Shown here: one piece after another, positions 35,789 through 44,637 of the stretch
Layout: the number at the start of each line of letters is the position of its first letter
Numbering within the stretch: position 1 is the first letter of the stretch
Assembly (NCBI GenBank): GCA_015689775.1
Contig: WVSR01000001.1
Coordinates: forward strand, 248,001 to 312,000
Direction: 5' to 3'
Length of the DNA stretch: 64,000 bases
From: Rhodobacterales bacterium LSUCC0387
Lineage (GTDB): Bacteria > Pseudomonadota > Alphaproteobacteria > Rhodobacterales > Rhodobacteraceae
The notes under the pieces: generated by a model
What the model was told of the DNA's origin: nothing
Database searches by the model: none
What the model saw: the letters and a program-made list of their open reading frames with translations, nothing else
Made by a program: the position numbers and the translations under genes

Positions 35789-36549
35789 TCGACAACCTCT
35801 AAGGCTTGGAAGATCAGGCCCTGTTCTGATCGGGTGATATGCGCAGTGATGCCGAAAACGCGGCGAAGATGATCTTCGGTCAACACATCCTCGGGCGAGC
35901 CTTCGGCAATTTTTTGGCCATGATCCATCAGGATCAATCGATCACAAAACCGTGCCGCAAGGCCCAGATCATGCAGCGAGACCAGCGCGGCCTTGCCGCT
36001 TTGCGTCAGACTTTGCAGATGCGCCAGCGTGGCAATCTGGTGACGGGGGTCAAGCCCTGCAACGGGTTCATCCGCCATGATCAGCGGGCAGTTTTGTGCA
36101 AGTGCCCGCGCCATTAGCACGCGTGCCTGTTCACCGCCTGACAGGGCCGTGGCGGGGCGGGTGGCAAACCCCGTCAAATCCATTGCGGCCAACGCGTCAG
36201 AGACGGCAGCGTGATCTTCGGCGCGTGGGGATTGCCCTGCCCCCAAATGCGGAACGCGGCCCAGCATGACTAAGGTTTCTACGGATACAGGCCATGCAAT
36301 CTCGCGGGTTTGCGGCAGCCATGCGACAGCACGGGCGCGCGTATTGGCGGGCAATGCGCTCAGCGATGAGTGGCCTTGATGCGGCAAAAGCCCAAGTGCG
36401 CCGCGCATCAACGTGGTCTTTCCTGCGCCATTGGGGCCAATCAGGCCGACCAAATCGCCCGCCCGCAATTCGGTGCTGACCCGATCTACAACGGGGCATT
36501 CCCCACGATAGACGGTGAAATCCTGCAAGCTGAGACATGATGTGGTCAT
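35785..36549 (-). CDS. btuD: Vitamin B12 ABC transporter ATP-binding protein BtuD
   Basis: A 254-residue FecE/BtuD-type ATPase: Walker A GPNGAGKTTLM near residue 39, Q-loop WLPQTREIAWP, signature LSGGEQARVLMARAL, Walker B LIMADEPVAGLDP and H-loop LVSLHDLGLAARF. It powers the BtuC permease. The assignment to cobalamin rather than siderophore rests on the riboswitch and on cbiZ in the same operon. Four-base overlaps with btuC and cbiZ. Confidence 0.9.
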   Translation of the reverse strand: MTTSCLSLQDFTVYRGECPVVDRVSTELRAGDLVGLIGPNGAGKTTLMRGALGLLPHQGHSSLSALPANTRARAVAWLPQTREIAWPVSVETLVMLGRVPHLGAGQSPRAEDHAAVSDALAAMDLTGFATRPATALSGGEQARVLMARALAQNCPLIMADEPVAGLDPRHQIATLAHLQSLTQSGKAALVSLHDLGLAARFCDRLILMDHGQKIAEGSPEDVLTEDHLRRVFGITAHITRSEQGLIFQALEVVE

Positions 36550-37544
36550 AGCTCGGCCCGCCTTGTGCGATAGATCAAATGCAAAAAGACAGGCGCGCCG
36601 ATTATGGCCATGACCACACCCAATTTTAGGTCACGATCAGGCAAGATGACGCGCGCGGCGATATCTGCTGCCAAGACAAGCGCCGCACCCCCAAGCGCCG
36701 ATGCGGGCAAAAGCCGTGAGGGGCGTGCGCCCACAAATGGCCTAAGGATATGCGGGACAACGAGACCGACAAATCCAATCGCTCCAACCACGGATGTTGC
36801 AGCCCCTGTGCAGGCCGCGACCCCTAAAACCAAAACCCACCGCAAGCGGGTCAGGTTGATCCCCAAGGATGCGGCCGCATCTTCGCCCAAGATCAGAGCG
36901 TCTAGCCCGCGTGACGTTGACAAGATCAACAGCCATCCCAACGCCATAAAGGGCAGGGCAATGTTGATATGAGAAAAGCTGCGGTCTGCCAATGATCCCA
37001 ACATCCAAAAGACGATTTCAGAAGTTGCAAAAGGGTTCGGCGACAGGTTCAACACAAGTGATGTCAGGGCCGCCGCCAAAGCGCTGATTGCGATCCCCGC
37101 AAGGATGAGGGTAAGTGACCCACCCCGTGGCCCCGCCAAAAGCAGCAGCAGCACCACGGCAACGCCCGCCCCGAACAGGCCAAAAAACGGTAGAGCAAAC
37201 AACATCTGTGCTGCCAGACCCGTTTGTAAGGTAACCACTGCCCCCAATGCTGCCGACGAGGATACACCGATCAATCCAGGTTCGGCCAATGGATTGCGCA
37301 GATAGCCCTGCAAGGCCGCCCCGGAGAGCCCCAAACTTATCCCAACCATGATCGCAAGTAAGGCGCGCGGCAGGCGGATTTCTTGCATCACAAGGCTGAC
37401 AGCATCGCCTGAGCCGCCGAATAGCGCGGAAAGGCTGTCGACAATAGAAAATCCTGCAGGGCCTATCAAGAGTGAGGTCAAGGTTAAAAGCCCCACCATC
37501 AGGCCAAGACCCGTGAAAAGCAGCTTGTGCGACACCGCGCTCAT
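36546..37544 (-). CDS. btuC: Vitamin B12 ABC transporter permease BtuC
   Basis: A 332-residue FecCD/BtuC-type permease with about ten hydrophobic helices. Family features are IRLPRALLAIMVGISLGLSG, LRNPLAEPGLIGVSSSAALG and FVGLVVPHILRPFVGARP. The start was placed at 37544, where ATGA overlaps the btuF stop; the frame is open further upstream but that part only overlaps btuF and has no membrane-protein character. Confidence 0.9.
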   Translation of the reverse strand: MSAVSHKLLFTGLGLMVGLLTLTSLLIGPAGFSIVDSLSALFGGSGDAVSLVMQEIRLPRALLAIMVGISLGLSGAALQGYLRNPLAEPGLIGVSSSAALGAVVTLQTGLAAQMLFALPFFGLFGAGVAVVLLLLLAGPRGGSLTLILAGIAISALAAALTSLVLNLSPNPFATSEIVFWMLGSLADRSFSHINIALPFMALGWLLILSTSRGLDALILGEDAAASLGINLTRLRWVLVLGVAACTGAATSVVGAIGFVGLVVPHILRPFVGARPSRLLPASALGGAALVLAADIAARVILPDRDLKLGVVMAIIGAPVFLHLIYRTRRAEL

Positions 37545-38362
37545 CCCTCCATCCTCGCGCGAAGGGTACGCAAATCTTGGATCGCGCGCAGGACGACAGG
37601 GGTGCCACAGACCCAATCCGCATTGGATTGCGTGCGCATCGCGCCAAGCTGGGCAAGGGCGGGATGTGACATGACCTCTTCGGAACGGGAGTTGACTGAA
37701 TAAAGCTCGGCATGGATGAGCAGATCAGGCTGCGCCAGTGTTAACAATTCCAGGTCAAGCCGCCCTGATCGGCTGCGCCCCATTTCTTCGGCAATGTGAC
37801 GAAACCCTGAAATTGTGATGATTTCATGGCTGAGCGTGCCTGTGCCAAGGCTATAGCTGTTGGGGTAATAAAACGCTGCACGCGGGCCAGTTGGGGTCGC
37901 GCGCAAGCGTGCCAAATCCGCCTCGAACGCATCTGCCAACTCGTCTGCTCGGGCGGTTTGATGAAGAATTTCCCCCATTTCGCGAATGCGGTCGCTGACC
38001 TGATCAAGAGTAGAGACAATATCAATCTGGGCGGTGGCAATACCAAGCCGGCGCAACATGTCCAAGACCACAGGATCAGAATACTGCCCAGCCACGACCA
38101 GATCCGGGCGCATTAAGAAGATTTCCTCGGCCTGCCCATGGTTGATCGGGTAGGCCTGTGCTGCCTCTGCCATAGGTGACATATTGGGGTCGGTCGCAAT
38201 ATCGGACACCGAGATCAACTGCCCCTTATCAGTGAGCATCATGGCAAGTTGATCGGTGCAAAGGTTCATAGATACCACACGCAAAGGTGCGGTTTGGGCA
38301 TCGGCGGTACTGGTGACCATCAGCGCCGTCATGCAAAGCGATATGAGCCTAAAAAGTGCCAC
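37541..38362 (-). CDS. btuF: Vitamin B12-binding periplasmic protein BtuF
   Basis: A helical-backbone (FepB/BtuF) substrate-binding protein, about 273 residues from a GTG start at 38362 that begins a signal peptide (ALFRLISLCMTALMVTSTADA). The domain shows VVSMNLCTDQLAMML, IFLMRPDLVVAGQYSDP and a C-terminal SNADWVCGTPVVLRA-like segment. It captures B12 delivered by BtuB. The GTG overlaps the end of btuB by 14 bases. The frame is open further upstream to 38425 but gives a poor signal sequence, so the start is moderately certain. Confidence 0.85.
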   Translation of the reverse strand: MALFRLISLCMTALMVTSTADAQTAPLRVVSMNLCTDQLAMMLTDKGQLISVSDIATDPNMSPMAEAAQAYPINHGQAEEIFLMRPDLVVAGQYSDPVVLDMLRRLGIATAQIDIVSTLDQVSDRIREMGEILHQTARADELADAFEADLARLRATPTGPRAAFYYPNSYSLGTGTLSHEIITISGFRHIAEEMGRSRSGRLDLELLTLAQPDLLIHAELYSVNSRSEEVMSHPALAQLGAMRTQSNADWVCGTPVVLRAIQDLRTLRARMEG

Positions 38363-40178
38363 GAACCCCGATATAAAATGCGCGGTCGGAAGCACCGTAA
38401 CCGCGGGTGGTTTGGTATTGCTCATCTGTTACGTTATTAATGCGCAGGAACAGATCAGCGCCATTGTCTAAGGTGTAGGTAAGGTTGGCGTTGAGAACAG
38501 TGTAGTCTTCAAGAGGTGTTGTCGTATCAAGGCGATCAGAGACTGATTGCAGTGAAAGTCCCGCGGTGGTTTGTCGGCCCAACGGCGTGGACGCGCTCAA
38601 TGATATATCATGGCGCGGCACGCGGGCGAGTCGTGCACCATTGGCAGAACGGGCATCTGTGGATGTATAATTCAGATCAATTTCAGCTTCATTGGGGAAC
38701 ATATAAGAGAGACCCAACTGATACCCATCGGTGCGACTTGTTCCGGGCACTTGGTTATAACCGGTGGTATACTGGATCAAATCCGTAATGCGGGTCTGGA
38801 ATAGCCCCGCTTCAAAGGTCGCTCTGCCCACGACGTGTTCAAATCCTATTTCAGCAGATTGACTGGTTTCTGGTTGCAAGGCGGCGTTCGCGCCAAATGG
38901 CCCATATAGCTCGTTCAATGACGGCGCGCGGAACCCTGTGCCAAGGGACGCACGCAGAATGCTAGATGGGCTCGCTTGCCATGCTATTGCAACGCGACCA
39001 GTGGTTTTTGACCCATAGTCGGAATTGTCGGTAAACCGCGCAGAGATTGAGATATCTACTTCCGTCAGGGATGCGGTGAGCCACTCTGCGAAAACAGAAT
39101 TGCTTTCGTAATCCGCGTGGATGGGGCTTGCGTTATCGGTAGAAAAATACCGCTCCGTCATTGCCTCCGCGCCAAGGCTGATCGTGTCGGCATTGTCCAG
39201 CGTTTGCACCCCCAAATAGGTCAGCTTCTCGCGCTGCCCCTCAAACAAGTGTGCACCCCAACCTGCCGGAAGAGATGGATCCGTACGTGTAGTTTGTGAA
39301 CTCTCAAGACCAAATTCATGGGTTTGGCTACCAAAATCTGCGAGGGCGAAGAGACGCCCTGCAATCAATTCATAATCGCTGAAACGTGCAGCATCCCCGC
39401 CAACACCACCAGATGCGTCAAATTCAAAATTGGCATTCTGCGCCAAAACACTGGCGCCAAATGTCAGAATATCTGTCGCCCGATACTCACCACGCAGGCT
39501 AAAGTCGATCGAGTCAAACCCATCCGCCTCTGCGTTACCTACGTTCTCATCCGCAGCTGAATAGCCTTCTGTGTTTGTACTGCTCAGGCTCATGGCTAAG
39601 AAGCCGCGCTCAAATCGGGTTCCATATGTTAAACCCGCGCGAACTGTGTCGTAGCTTCCAATTTCTAGGTTGTAACCAATCTCGTTGCCAATTTCGTCAG
39701 GCGCATCGACTGTAGTGATGTTGACCGCGCCGCCAATAGCCCCAGAACCCAGAATTGCAGACTGCGACCCGTAAAGCACCTCAGCCGAGGCAATGCCAGA
39801 AGAGGTCAACTTCCCAAAGTCAAATTGTGTTTGTAGTGAGGATGGATCCGTCACGTCAATTCCATTGATCCTCACAGGGATATACTTGCTGTCCAGACCC
39901 CGAATGCGGAGGGTGGCACTAGTGCCGATAGGGCCATTTTGTGTTAGATTTATACCATTAAGCGTTTCAAGAAAATCAGAGAACTGTAGACGACCACCAT
40001 TGGCCAAATCGCGCGCGGTTATCTGGCTCACTCGAACTCCCGTCCTATCCCGCGCGACATCTGTGAGGCTTGCAGAAAACACCAACTCATCAAGCTTAAA
40101 TACATCTTGTGCGGCCAAGGGTGTGGCTGCGAGACCTGCGCAAAGCGCGACGAGGCTCAGAGTGGCAGAGGGGCGCAT
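38349..40178 (-). CDS. btuB: TonB-dependent vitamin B12 receptor BtuB
   Basis: A 609-residue outer-membrane receptor with signal peptide (TLSLVALCAGLAATPLAAQ), a TonB-box-like stretch (KLDELVFSAS), a plug domain (LRIRGLDSKYIPVRINGIDV, EVLYGSQSAILGSGAIGGAV) and a 22-strand-type barrel ending in GVRGTF with terminal Phe. The start at 40178 was chosen where the signal peptide begins; the open frame upstream overlaps the riboswitch region. The riboswitch 150 bases upstream and the BtuFCD genes downstream identify the substrate as a cobalamin. Confidence 0.93.
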   Translation of the reverse strand: MRPSATLSLVALCAGLAATPLAAQDVFKLDELVFSASLTDVARDRTGVRVSQITARDLANGGRLQFSDFLETLNGINLTQNGPIGTSATLRIRGLDSKYIPVRINGIDVTDPSSLQTQFDFGKLTSSGIASAEVLYGSQSAILGSGAIGGAVNITTVDAPDEIGNEIGYNLEIGSYDTVRAGLTYGTRFERGFLAMSLSSTNTEGYSAADENVGNAEADGFDSIDFSLRGEYRATDILTFGASVLAQNANFEFDASGGVGGDAARFSDYELIAGRLFALADFGSQTHEFGLESSQTTRTDPSLPAGWGAHLFEGQREKLTYLGVQTLDNADTISLGAEAMTERYFSTDNASPIHADYESNSVFAEWLTASLTEVDISISARFTDNSDYGSKTTGRVAIAWQASPSSILRASLGTGFRAPSLNELYGPFGANAALQPETSQSAEIGFEHVVGRATFEAGLFQTRITDLIQYTTGYNQVPGTSRTDGYQLGLSYMFPNEAEIDLNYTSTDARSANGARLARVPRHDISLSASTPLGRQTTAGLSLQSVSDRLDTTTPLEDYTVLNANLTYTLDNGADLFLRINNVTDEQYQTTRGYGASDRAFYIGVRGTF

Positions 40179-40334
40179 TTTGGCTCTCCAATTACGAGTG
40201 AATGGCAAGGGCCATGCCTTGCGCAAAAGTGAAAAGTCATCGGAGGGTCGGCCCTTCCGCAGACGGCGATTTGTGCCACCACTACGGAATTGTCCGTTGC
40301 CCGCTGCGCCCACCGCGCTTGGACAGGGTGATCA

Positions 40335-40522
40335 CCTCGGCAGGTCTCCTGACTCGCGGGTCATTGTTTGATCGGGCCTTCCCGTGACCCATATTGGGCC
40401 GCAGTGGCATATGCCGATCGCACTCGCCGCTTACAGTTGCGGGGGCAGTCGCGGATTCACACCGCGTTCCCTTTTCACCCAATGTTGTCGCCAACACTGA
40501 GACCGAAGCGAGATCGGTGTAA
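40335..40522 (-). ncRNA. Adenosylcobalamin riboswitch upstream of btuB
   Basis: On the minus strand the conserved cobalamin aptamer blocks occur in order: GGGAACGCGGTGTGAATCCG (about 40452-40471), CTGCCCCCGCAACTGTAAGC, the B12 box GCCACTG (40402-40408), and the 3' core AGTCAGGAGACCTGCC (40339-40354). All match the Rfam cobalamin pattern from memory. The edges are approximate. About 150 bases separate it from the btuB start, allowing an expression platform. It should repress the operon when adenosylcobalamin is abundant. Confidence 0.95.
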
Positions 40523-40595
40523 CCTTTGGGGCCCTGCAACTCAAGGGTGAAAGCGACTGTCTACCTCGGGAAAGCGGCGGGAAACGGTCTTAGGC

Positions 40596-41513
40596 TTAGG
40601 TGGTGGTTGCGCACCGTTTTGGGCCTAACACTGCGGTAAGCGCCAAGATCAATCCTGAAACAGTTGCAATCATGCCCGCGGCGCTGACGGAATTGTCCAA
40701 TCCGATCCAAAGCGGGCCATAGCCCGCCAAAACATATCCCAGACTTGCCGAGAGTGTGGCAAAACCCACGCTCCACCAAATTTGGCTACGCAAACGATCC
40801 GTCATCAAACGTGCAGCAGCGGCGGGGCATATGAACATCGCGATCACGATGATTGATCCAACGGCATCAAAGGCGGTGACGGCAGCCAAAGCCGCGACCA
40901 TCACAAGGCCAAGACTGATGGCGCGCACAGGCAAGCCAAGGCTTTCGGCATAGCCTTCATCAAAGGTCGAAAGGGTCAAAGGCCGCCAAAAGATGATCAA
41001 AAGCACCACAATCAGCACCAAAGTCAGGGCCAGACGGGACAGTTCAGTTGGCAGGCTCGCAAGGGCCACAGGATCAAGCAGCGAAGCCCATCCCCGCGCC
41101 TCAAGCCAGATCAGGCTTTCGAGGTTTCCCATAAGTGCGTGTTCGACATCCAAATGCACCGAAGACGCACTGCTTTGCTCAAGGAGCAAAACACCAAGCG
41201 CGAATAAGGTGGTGAATACTACGCCCATGATTGCGCCTACTTCGATACGCGAGACGCGTTTGATCACGTCAATCATCACGACCGCGAAGAGGGCCGCCGC
41301 GCCTGCGCCCAAAAGCATCGCCCAAGCGTCTAAGGCTTGTGTCACCAGAAAGGCCAGCACGATCCCTGGCAGAACCACATGGCTTATGGCATCCCCAATC
41401 AAGGCCTGCTTGCGCAGCACCAAAAAATTTCCAGGCAGGGCGCAGGCGATTGCCGCCAAAATGCCGATGAGAATCGGCGGAAGCGAAAGGGGCACGAATT
41501 CAGCGCCGTTCAT
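40596..41513 (-). CDS. Metal ABC transporter permease (ZnuB/MntB family), first
   Basis: A 305-residue ABC-3 family permease with about eight helices. Features are an N-terminal GNFLVLRKQALIGDAISHVV motif, the central family signature near LLLEQSSASSVHLDVEHAL, and a C-terminal GLILALTAVLGPKR. It overlaps the second permease gene by four bases and is last in the metal transport operon. Confidence 0.9.
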   Translation of the reverse strand: MNGAEFVPLSLPPILIGILAAIACALPGNFLVLRKQALIGDAISHVVLPGIVLAFLVTQALDAWAMLLGAGAAALFAVVMIDVIKRVSRIEVGAIMGVVFTTLFALGVLLLEQSSASSVHLDVEHALMGNLESLIWLEARGWASLLDPVALASLPTELSRLALTLVLIVVLLIIFWRPLTLSTFDEGYAESLGLPVRAISLGLVMVAALAAVTAFDAVGSIIVIAMFICPAAAARLMTDRLRSQIWWSVGFATLSASLGYVLAGYGPLWIGLDNSVSAAGMIATVSGLILALTAVLGPKRCATTT

Positions 41514-42697
41514 GATGCGGCCTCCATTCTCGTGTCGATATGGGCCAGCTCATCGCGGGTGAAGGCGCGGGATAGGTCGCTCAACCCGTCATGGCGCGAC
41601 AGAAATTCGGCATAATCGGGTTTGCTGCGCAAATAGGCCACACGCGCCTCATCGCGCTGTGCTGCTGTGGCTGCAGACTGGCCGCGTTCGGTCATCACCC
41701 CATCGGCGCGCACATAACCTTCGCGCTGCAAAAGCTTGCGGGTATAGGGCTCCAGAATGCGGTAGCCTTGGGCCAAGGCGAGCAAGCCCTGTCTGCGATG
41801 CACACGGCGTTGAAATTTGCGGTGCCGCATCGCTGAGGCCAAGGCCCCGCGTGCAGGCGCAACCAAAAACGAAACGAGAAAAAATCCCGCTGCAACCAAA
41901 ACGATAATGGCGCCAGTTGGCAAATCAGGGGCAAGGCTTGAAAGGCCCGCGCCAATCAGGCCCGATGCCCCGCCAATTGCGCCCGCAATGGGCCAAATAT
42001 AGGCGGCGCGGTTGCTCCAGAGACGCGCGGTGACGGGGGGGATGATCAGCAAGGCAACAATCAAGATCAGACCCACGATTTTCAACCCCGCAACGGTTAC
42101 GGCTAAAACCAATGCCATGGCCGCTGCATCAATCAGGGGCACGTTCAATCCCAACGCGCGGGCAAAGTTTTCATCGAATGCCGTGAGGGTCATCGCCCGA
42201 TGAAGAACAAAACCCACCAAGAAAACCAACGCCGCCCCAATCGCAATCATTTCGGCATCTTCACGCAGCATAGCAGCGGTTGAGCCCAGTAACAGTTGAT
42301 CTAAGCCTGCTTGGCGGCCCGCGCTCATGTTTTGGATCACGGTCAGCATCACGACCCCCAACCCAAAGAAGCTAGATAAGACAGCGCCAATCGCGGCGTC
42401 CTCGGATAATCGTGTTTGGGATTTAAGAAAATTGACGGCCAAAAGACCTAGTGCCGCGCTTACGGCAGAGCCAAGCAACAATCCCTCTAAAGCGCGGCCA
42501 CTGCCCCCTAGGGCGACCATCACCATAAACCCCCCGCAGAGGCCAGGCAGGGTAGCGTGACTGATCGCGTCCGACAGCAAGGCCCGTTTGCGTAGAAACA
42601 TAAATGTTCCTGTCACCCCGGCGGCAACGCCCAAAAGGCCCGCGCCGAACATCACCAATGCGACATTATAGGTGAGTGTGAAGGCCATTATATTCAT
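41510..42697 (-). CDS. Metal ABC transporter permease with C-terminal cytoplasmic extension
   Basis: A 395-residue ABC-3 permease. The first 290 residues are the usual helix bundle (MFLRKRALLSDAISHATLPG, LIGAGLSSLAPDLPTGAIIV). The last about 100 residues (RRVHRRQGLLALAQG, ERGQSAATAAQRDEARVAYL) are hydrophilic and charged, and resemble a small winged-helix-type domain. Family permeases are usually near 280-300 residues, so this is an addition. It could sense metal or bind the ATPase; its function is unknown. It overlaps the ATPase gene's operon partner with a two-base gap. Confidence 0.87.
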   Translation of the reverse strand: MNIMAFTLTYNVALVMFGAGLLGVAAGVTGTFMFLRKRALLSDAISHATLPGLCGGFMVMVALGGSGRALEGLLLGSAVSAALGLLAVNFLKSQTRLSEDAAIGAVLSSFFGLGVVMLTVIQNMSAGRQAGLDQLLLGSTAAMLREDAEMIAIGAALVFLVGFVLHRAMTLTAFDENFARALGLNVPLIDAAAMALVLAVTVAGLKIVGLILIVALLIIPPVTARLWSNRAAYIWPIAGAIGGASGLIGAGLSSLAPDLPTGAIIVLVAAGFFLVSFLVAPARGALASAMRHRKFQRRVHRRQGLLALAQGYRILEPYTRKLLQREGYVRADGVMTERGQSAATAAQRDEARVAYLRSKPDYAEFLSRHDGLSDLSRAFTRDELAHIDTRMEAAS

Positions 42698-42699
42698 GC

Positions 42700-43497
42700 T
42701 TAGTAGTGACCCGCTTCCCGCAATCGATCGATTTGCGCTGTCGCCAATCGCCCGCCATAAGCCTCTTGCAAATGTGCGGTGGTAAAAACTTGGGCCACAG
42801 GGCCTTGTGCAATGAGGCGTGTGTTGATCATCGCGACATGGTCAAAATAAGCGGTTACAGTTGATAGATCATGATGTACCGCAACAACAGTTTTACCCGC
42901 ATCTTTAAGCTTTTTGAGAAGGGTTATGATGGCCGCTTCAGTTGCGGCATCTACACCTGCAAAAGGCTCGTCCAAGAGGTAAAGATCAGCGTTTTGTGCC
43001 AACGCGCGGGCCAGAAAGATCCGCTGCTGCTGTCCGCCTGACAGTTGGCCGATTTGACGATGGGCAAAGTCCTGCATCCCAACCTGTGCCAAAGCATCCT
43101 CAGCTATGGCCAGATCGTCACGGCTGATACGTCGCAGAAGCCCCATTTTTCCATAGAGGCCCATTAAGACCACATCGCGCACATTCGCAGGAAAATCCCA
43201 ATCGACACTGGCGCGCTGTGGCACATAAGCAATGCGGTGGCGTTCGGAGGCCAGTGCGCGTCCGAAAATTGACACCTGCCCCGAGAGACGCGGAACGACT
43301 CCCAGCGCCGCCTTGAGCAAGGTAGATTTGCCTGCGCCATTCGGGCCGACGATGGCGGTCATCGAGTATGGCGCCACTGTCAGATCAACCGAGAAAAGTG
43401 CGGGCTTTTCCCCATAGCTGACGCTCAGACCGCGTATGGCCAGCGGGCTTTGTGGGTCGAGGGTTTGGTCGTTCTGATGAAGCCGTAACATGGCCAA
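42700..43497 (-). CDS. Metal ABC transporter ATP-binding protein
   Basis: A 265-residue ATPase with Walker A GPNGAGKSTLLKAA, Q-loop YVPQRASVDWDFP, signature LSGGQQQRIFLARALAQ, Walker B LYLLDEPFAGVDAATE and H-loop VAVHHDLSTV. The QRASVDWDFP stretch is typical of manganese/zinc ABC systems (SitB/MntB-type) and the FAGVD variant is common in them. It is the second gene after the binding protein. Confidence 0.92.
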   Translation of the reverse strand: MAMLRLHQNDQTLDPQSPLAIRGLSVSYGEKPALFSVDLTVAPYSMTAIVGPNGAGKSTLLKAALGVVPRLSGQVSIFGRALASERHRIAYVPQRASVDWDFPANVRDVVLMGLYGKMGLLRRISRDDLAIAEDALAQVGMQDFAHRQIGQLSGGQQQRIFLARALAQNADLYLLDEPFAGVDAATEAAIITLLKKLKDAGKTVVAVHHDLSTVTAYFDHVAMINTRLIAQGPVAQVFTTAHLQEAYGGRLATAQIDRLREAGHY

Positions 43498-43507
43498 TTC
43501 CTTACCG

Positions 43508-44455
43508 CTAAAGGGTTAATACGCCATTCATCCCGCGCTCAGGGGCTGCGCCCCCAAGGGCGCGGGTAATGGTTGTGATGTTATGATCCAACATCCCGAT
43601 ATAGGTGCCTTCATAGCTGCCCTCTGGCCCCATCGCGTCTGAATAAAGCTCGCCCCCGATGGTGACCGCGTGACCTTGGGCAGCCGCACCTTCTTGAAGG
43701 GCGCGGATATTGCGGTCAGATACAGAGCTTTCCACAAAAATGGCCCCGATTTGGCGAGTGACAAGCGTGTCGACCAAGGTGGATATTTGCAAAAGCCCTG
43801 CTTCAGATGCGGTTGAGATGCCTTGAATACCCAAAACCTCAAAATCAAAAGCACGGCCAAAATAGCCAAAGGCATCATGGGCCGTGACCAGAACCCGCGC
43901 TGCTTTGGGGACGCTTGAGAGGCTGCTCTGGGCATAGGTGGCTAGGTGATCAATTTCGGCTAAATGCTGCGCGGCATTCGCTTCGAAAATCGCTTCGCCT
44001 TCGGGATATGTCATGATCAATGCATCGCGCACTGCTAAAACAACCGTGCGCCACAGGGTTGGATCCATCCAGACATGGGGGTCAAATCGAACTTCATAGT
44101 CTGGATGACTGCGTAGTATATCTTGCGAGATGGCCTCTGCTACCGCGACAACATTGCGGGTTTGTGCGAGATCAAGCAGGAGCGGTTCAAGTTGCGCCTC
44201 AAGATACAGCCCATTCCATAGGATCAGATCCGCATTCATTAATGCCAAAATATCCGAACGGGTTTGTCGAAAAGAATGCGGATCAACGCCTGCACCTATG
44301 AGGGTCTTTAATTCGATTAAATTACCCCCGATCTGCCTAGCGGCATCTGCGATCATGCCCGTGGTGGCGACCACTTTTATGGGCGCAGATTGCGCAACGG
44401 CGGGAGCGGCCACAAAGAGCAGCAGCAACAGTGTCAAAACGCGTAAGAAACGCAT
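43508..44455 (-). CDS. Metal ABC transporter substrate-binding protein (TroA/SitA-like, probably manganese)
   Basis: A 315-residue precursor with signal peptide (FLRVLTLLLLLFVAAPAVAQ). Metal ligands and cluster A-I motifs are visible: VDPHSFRQTRSD, a second His in RFDPHVWMDPT, a Glu in IFVESSVSDRN, and Asp in GGELYSDAMG followed by EGTYIGMLDHN. The absence of a long histidine-rich loop argues for manganese (SitA/MntC/TroA) rather than zinc (ZnuA). The start at 44455 follows the signal sequence; the frame is open further upstream but without such features. Confidence 0.88.
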   Translation of the reverse strand: MRFLRVLTLLLLLFVAAPAVAQSAPIKVVATTGMIADAARQIGGNLIELKTLIGAGVDPHSFRQTRSDILALMNADLILWNGLYLEAQLEPLLLDLAQTRNVVAVAEAISQDILRSHPDYEVRFDPHVWMDPTLWRTVVLAVRDALIMTYPEGEAIFEANAAQHLAEIDHLATYAQSSLSSVPKAARVLVTAHDAFGYFGRAFDFEVLGIQGISTASEAGLLQISTLVDTLVTRQIGAIFVESSVSDRNIRALQEGAAAQGHAVTIGGELYSDAMGPEGSYEGTYIGMLDHNITTITRALGGAAPERGMNGVLTL

Positions 44456-44513
44456 GAAGGCTTCTCCAATATCGAAAGACATAGGCCTTTTCGGGCCATA
44501 ATCGTCGCCACAA

Positions 44514-44538
44514 AATATGATATTGATAATCACTTGCA
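44514..44538 (-). promoter_or_regulatory. Candidate Fur/Mur-type metal regulator site
   Basis: An AT-rich segment with TGATTATCAATATCATATT on the minus strand sits 60-80 bases before the metal-binding-protein gene. It resembles Fur-family operators (TGATNATCA pattern) and has the placement expected for manganese- or iron-dependent repression in alphaproteobacteria. The match to a specific consensus is weak, and the same stretch could also serve the divergent hydrolase gene. Confidence 0.3.
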
Positions 44539-44637
44539 AAAAGTCAAGGTATTGCGAGTGGATCGCAACTAGAGCTTGCTCTTGCCAATTTCTTATCCTG
44601 TGCAAAAGTAAGGCGATCTCACGCAGACGAGGCGGCG

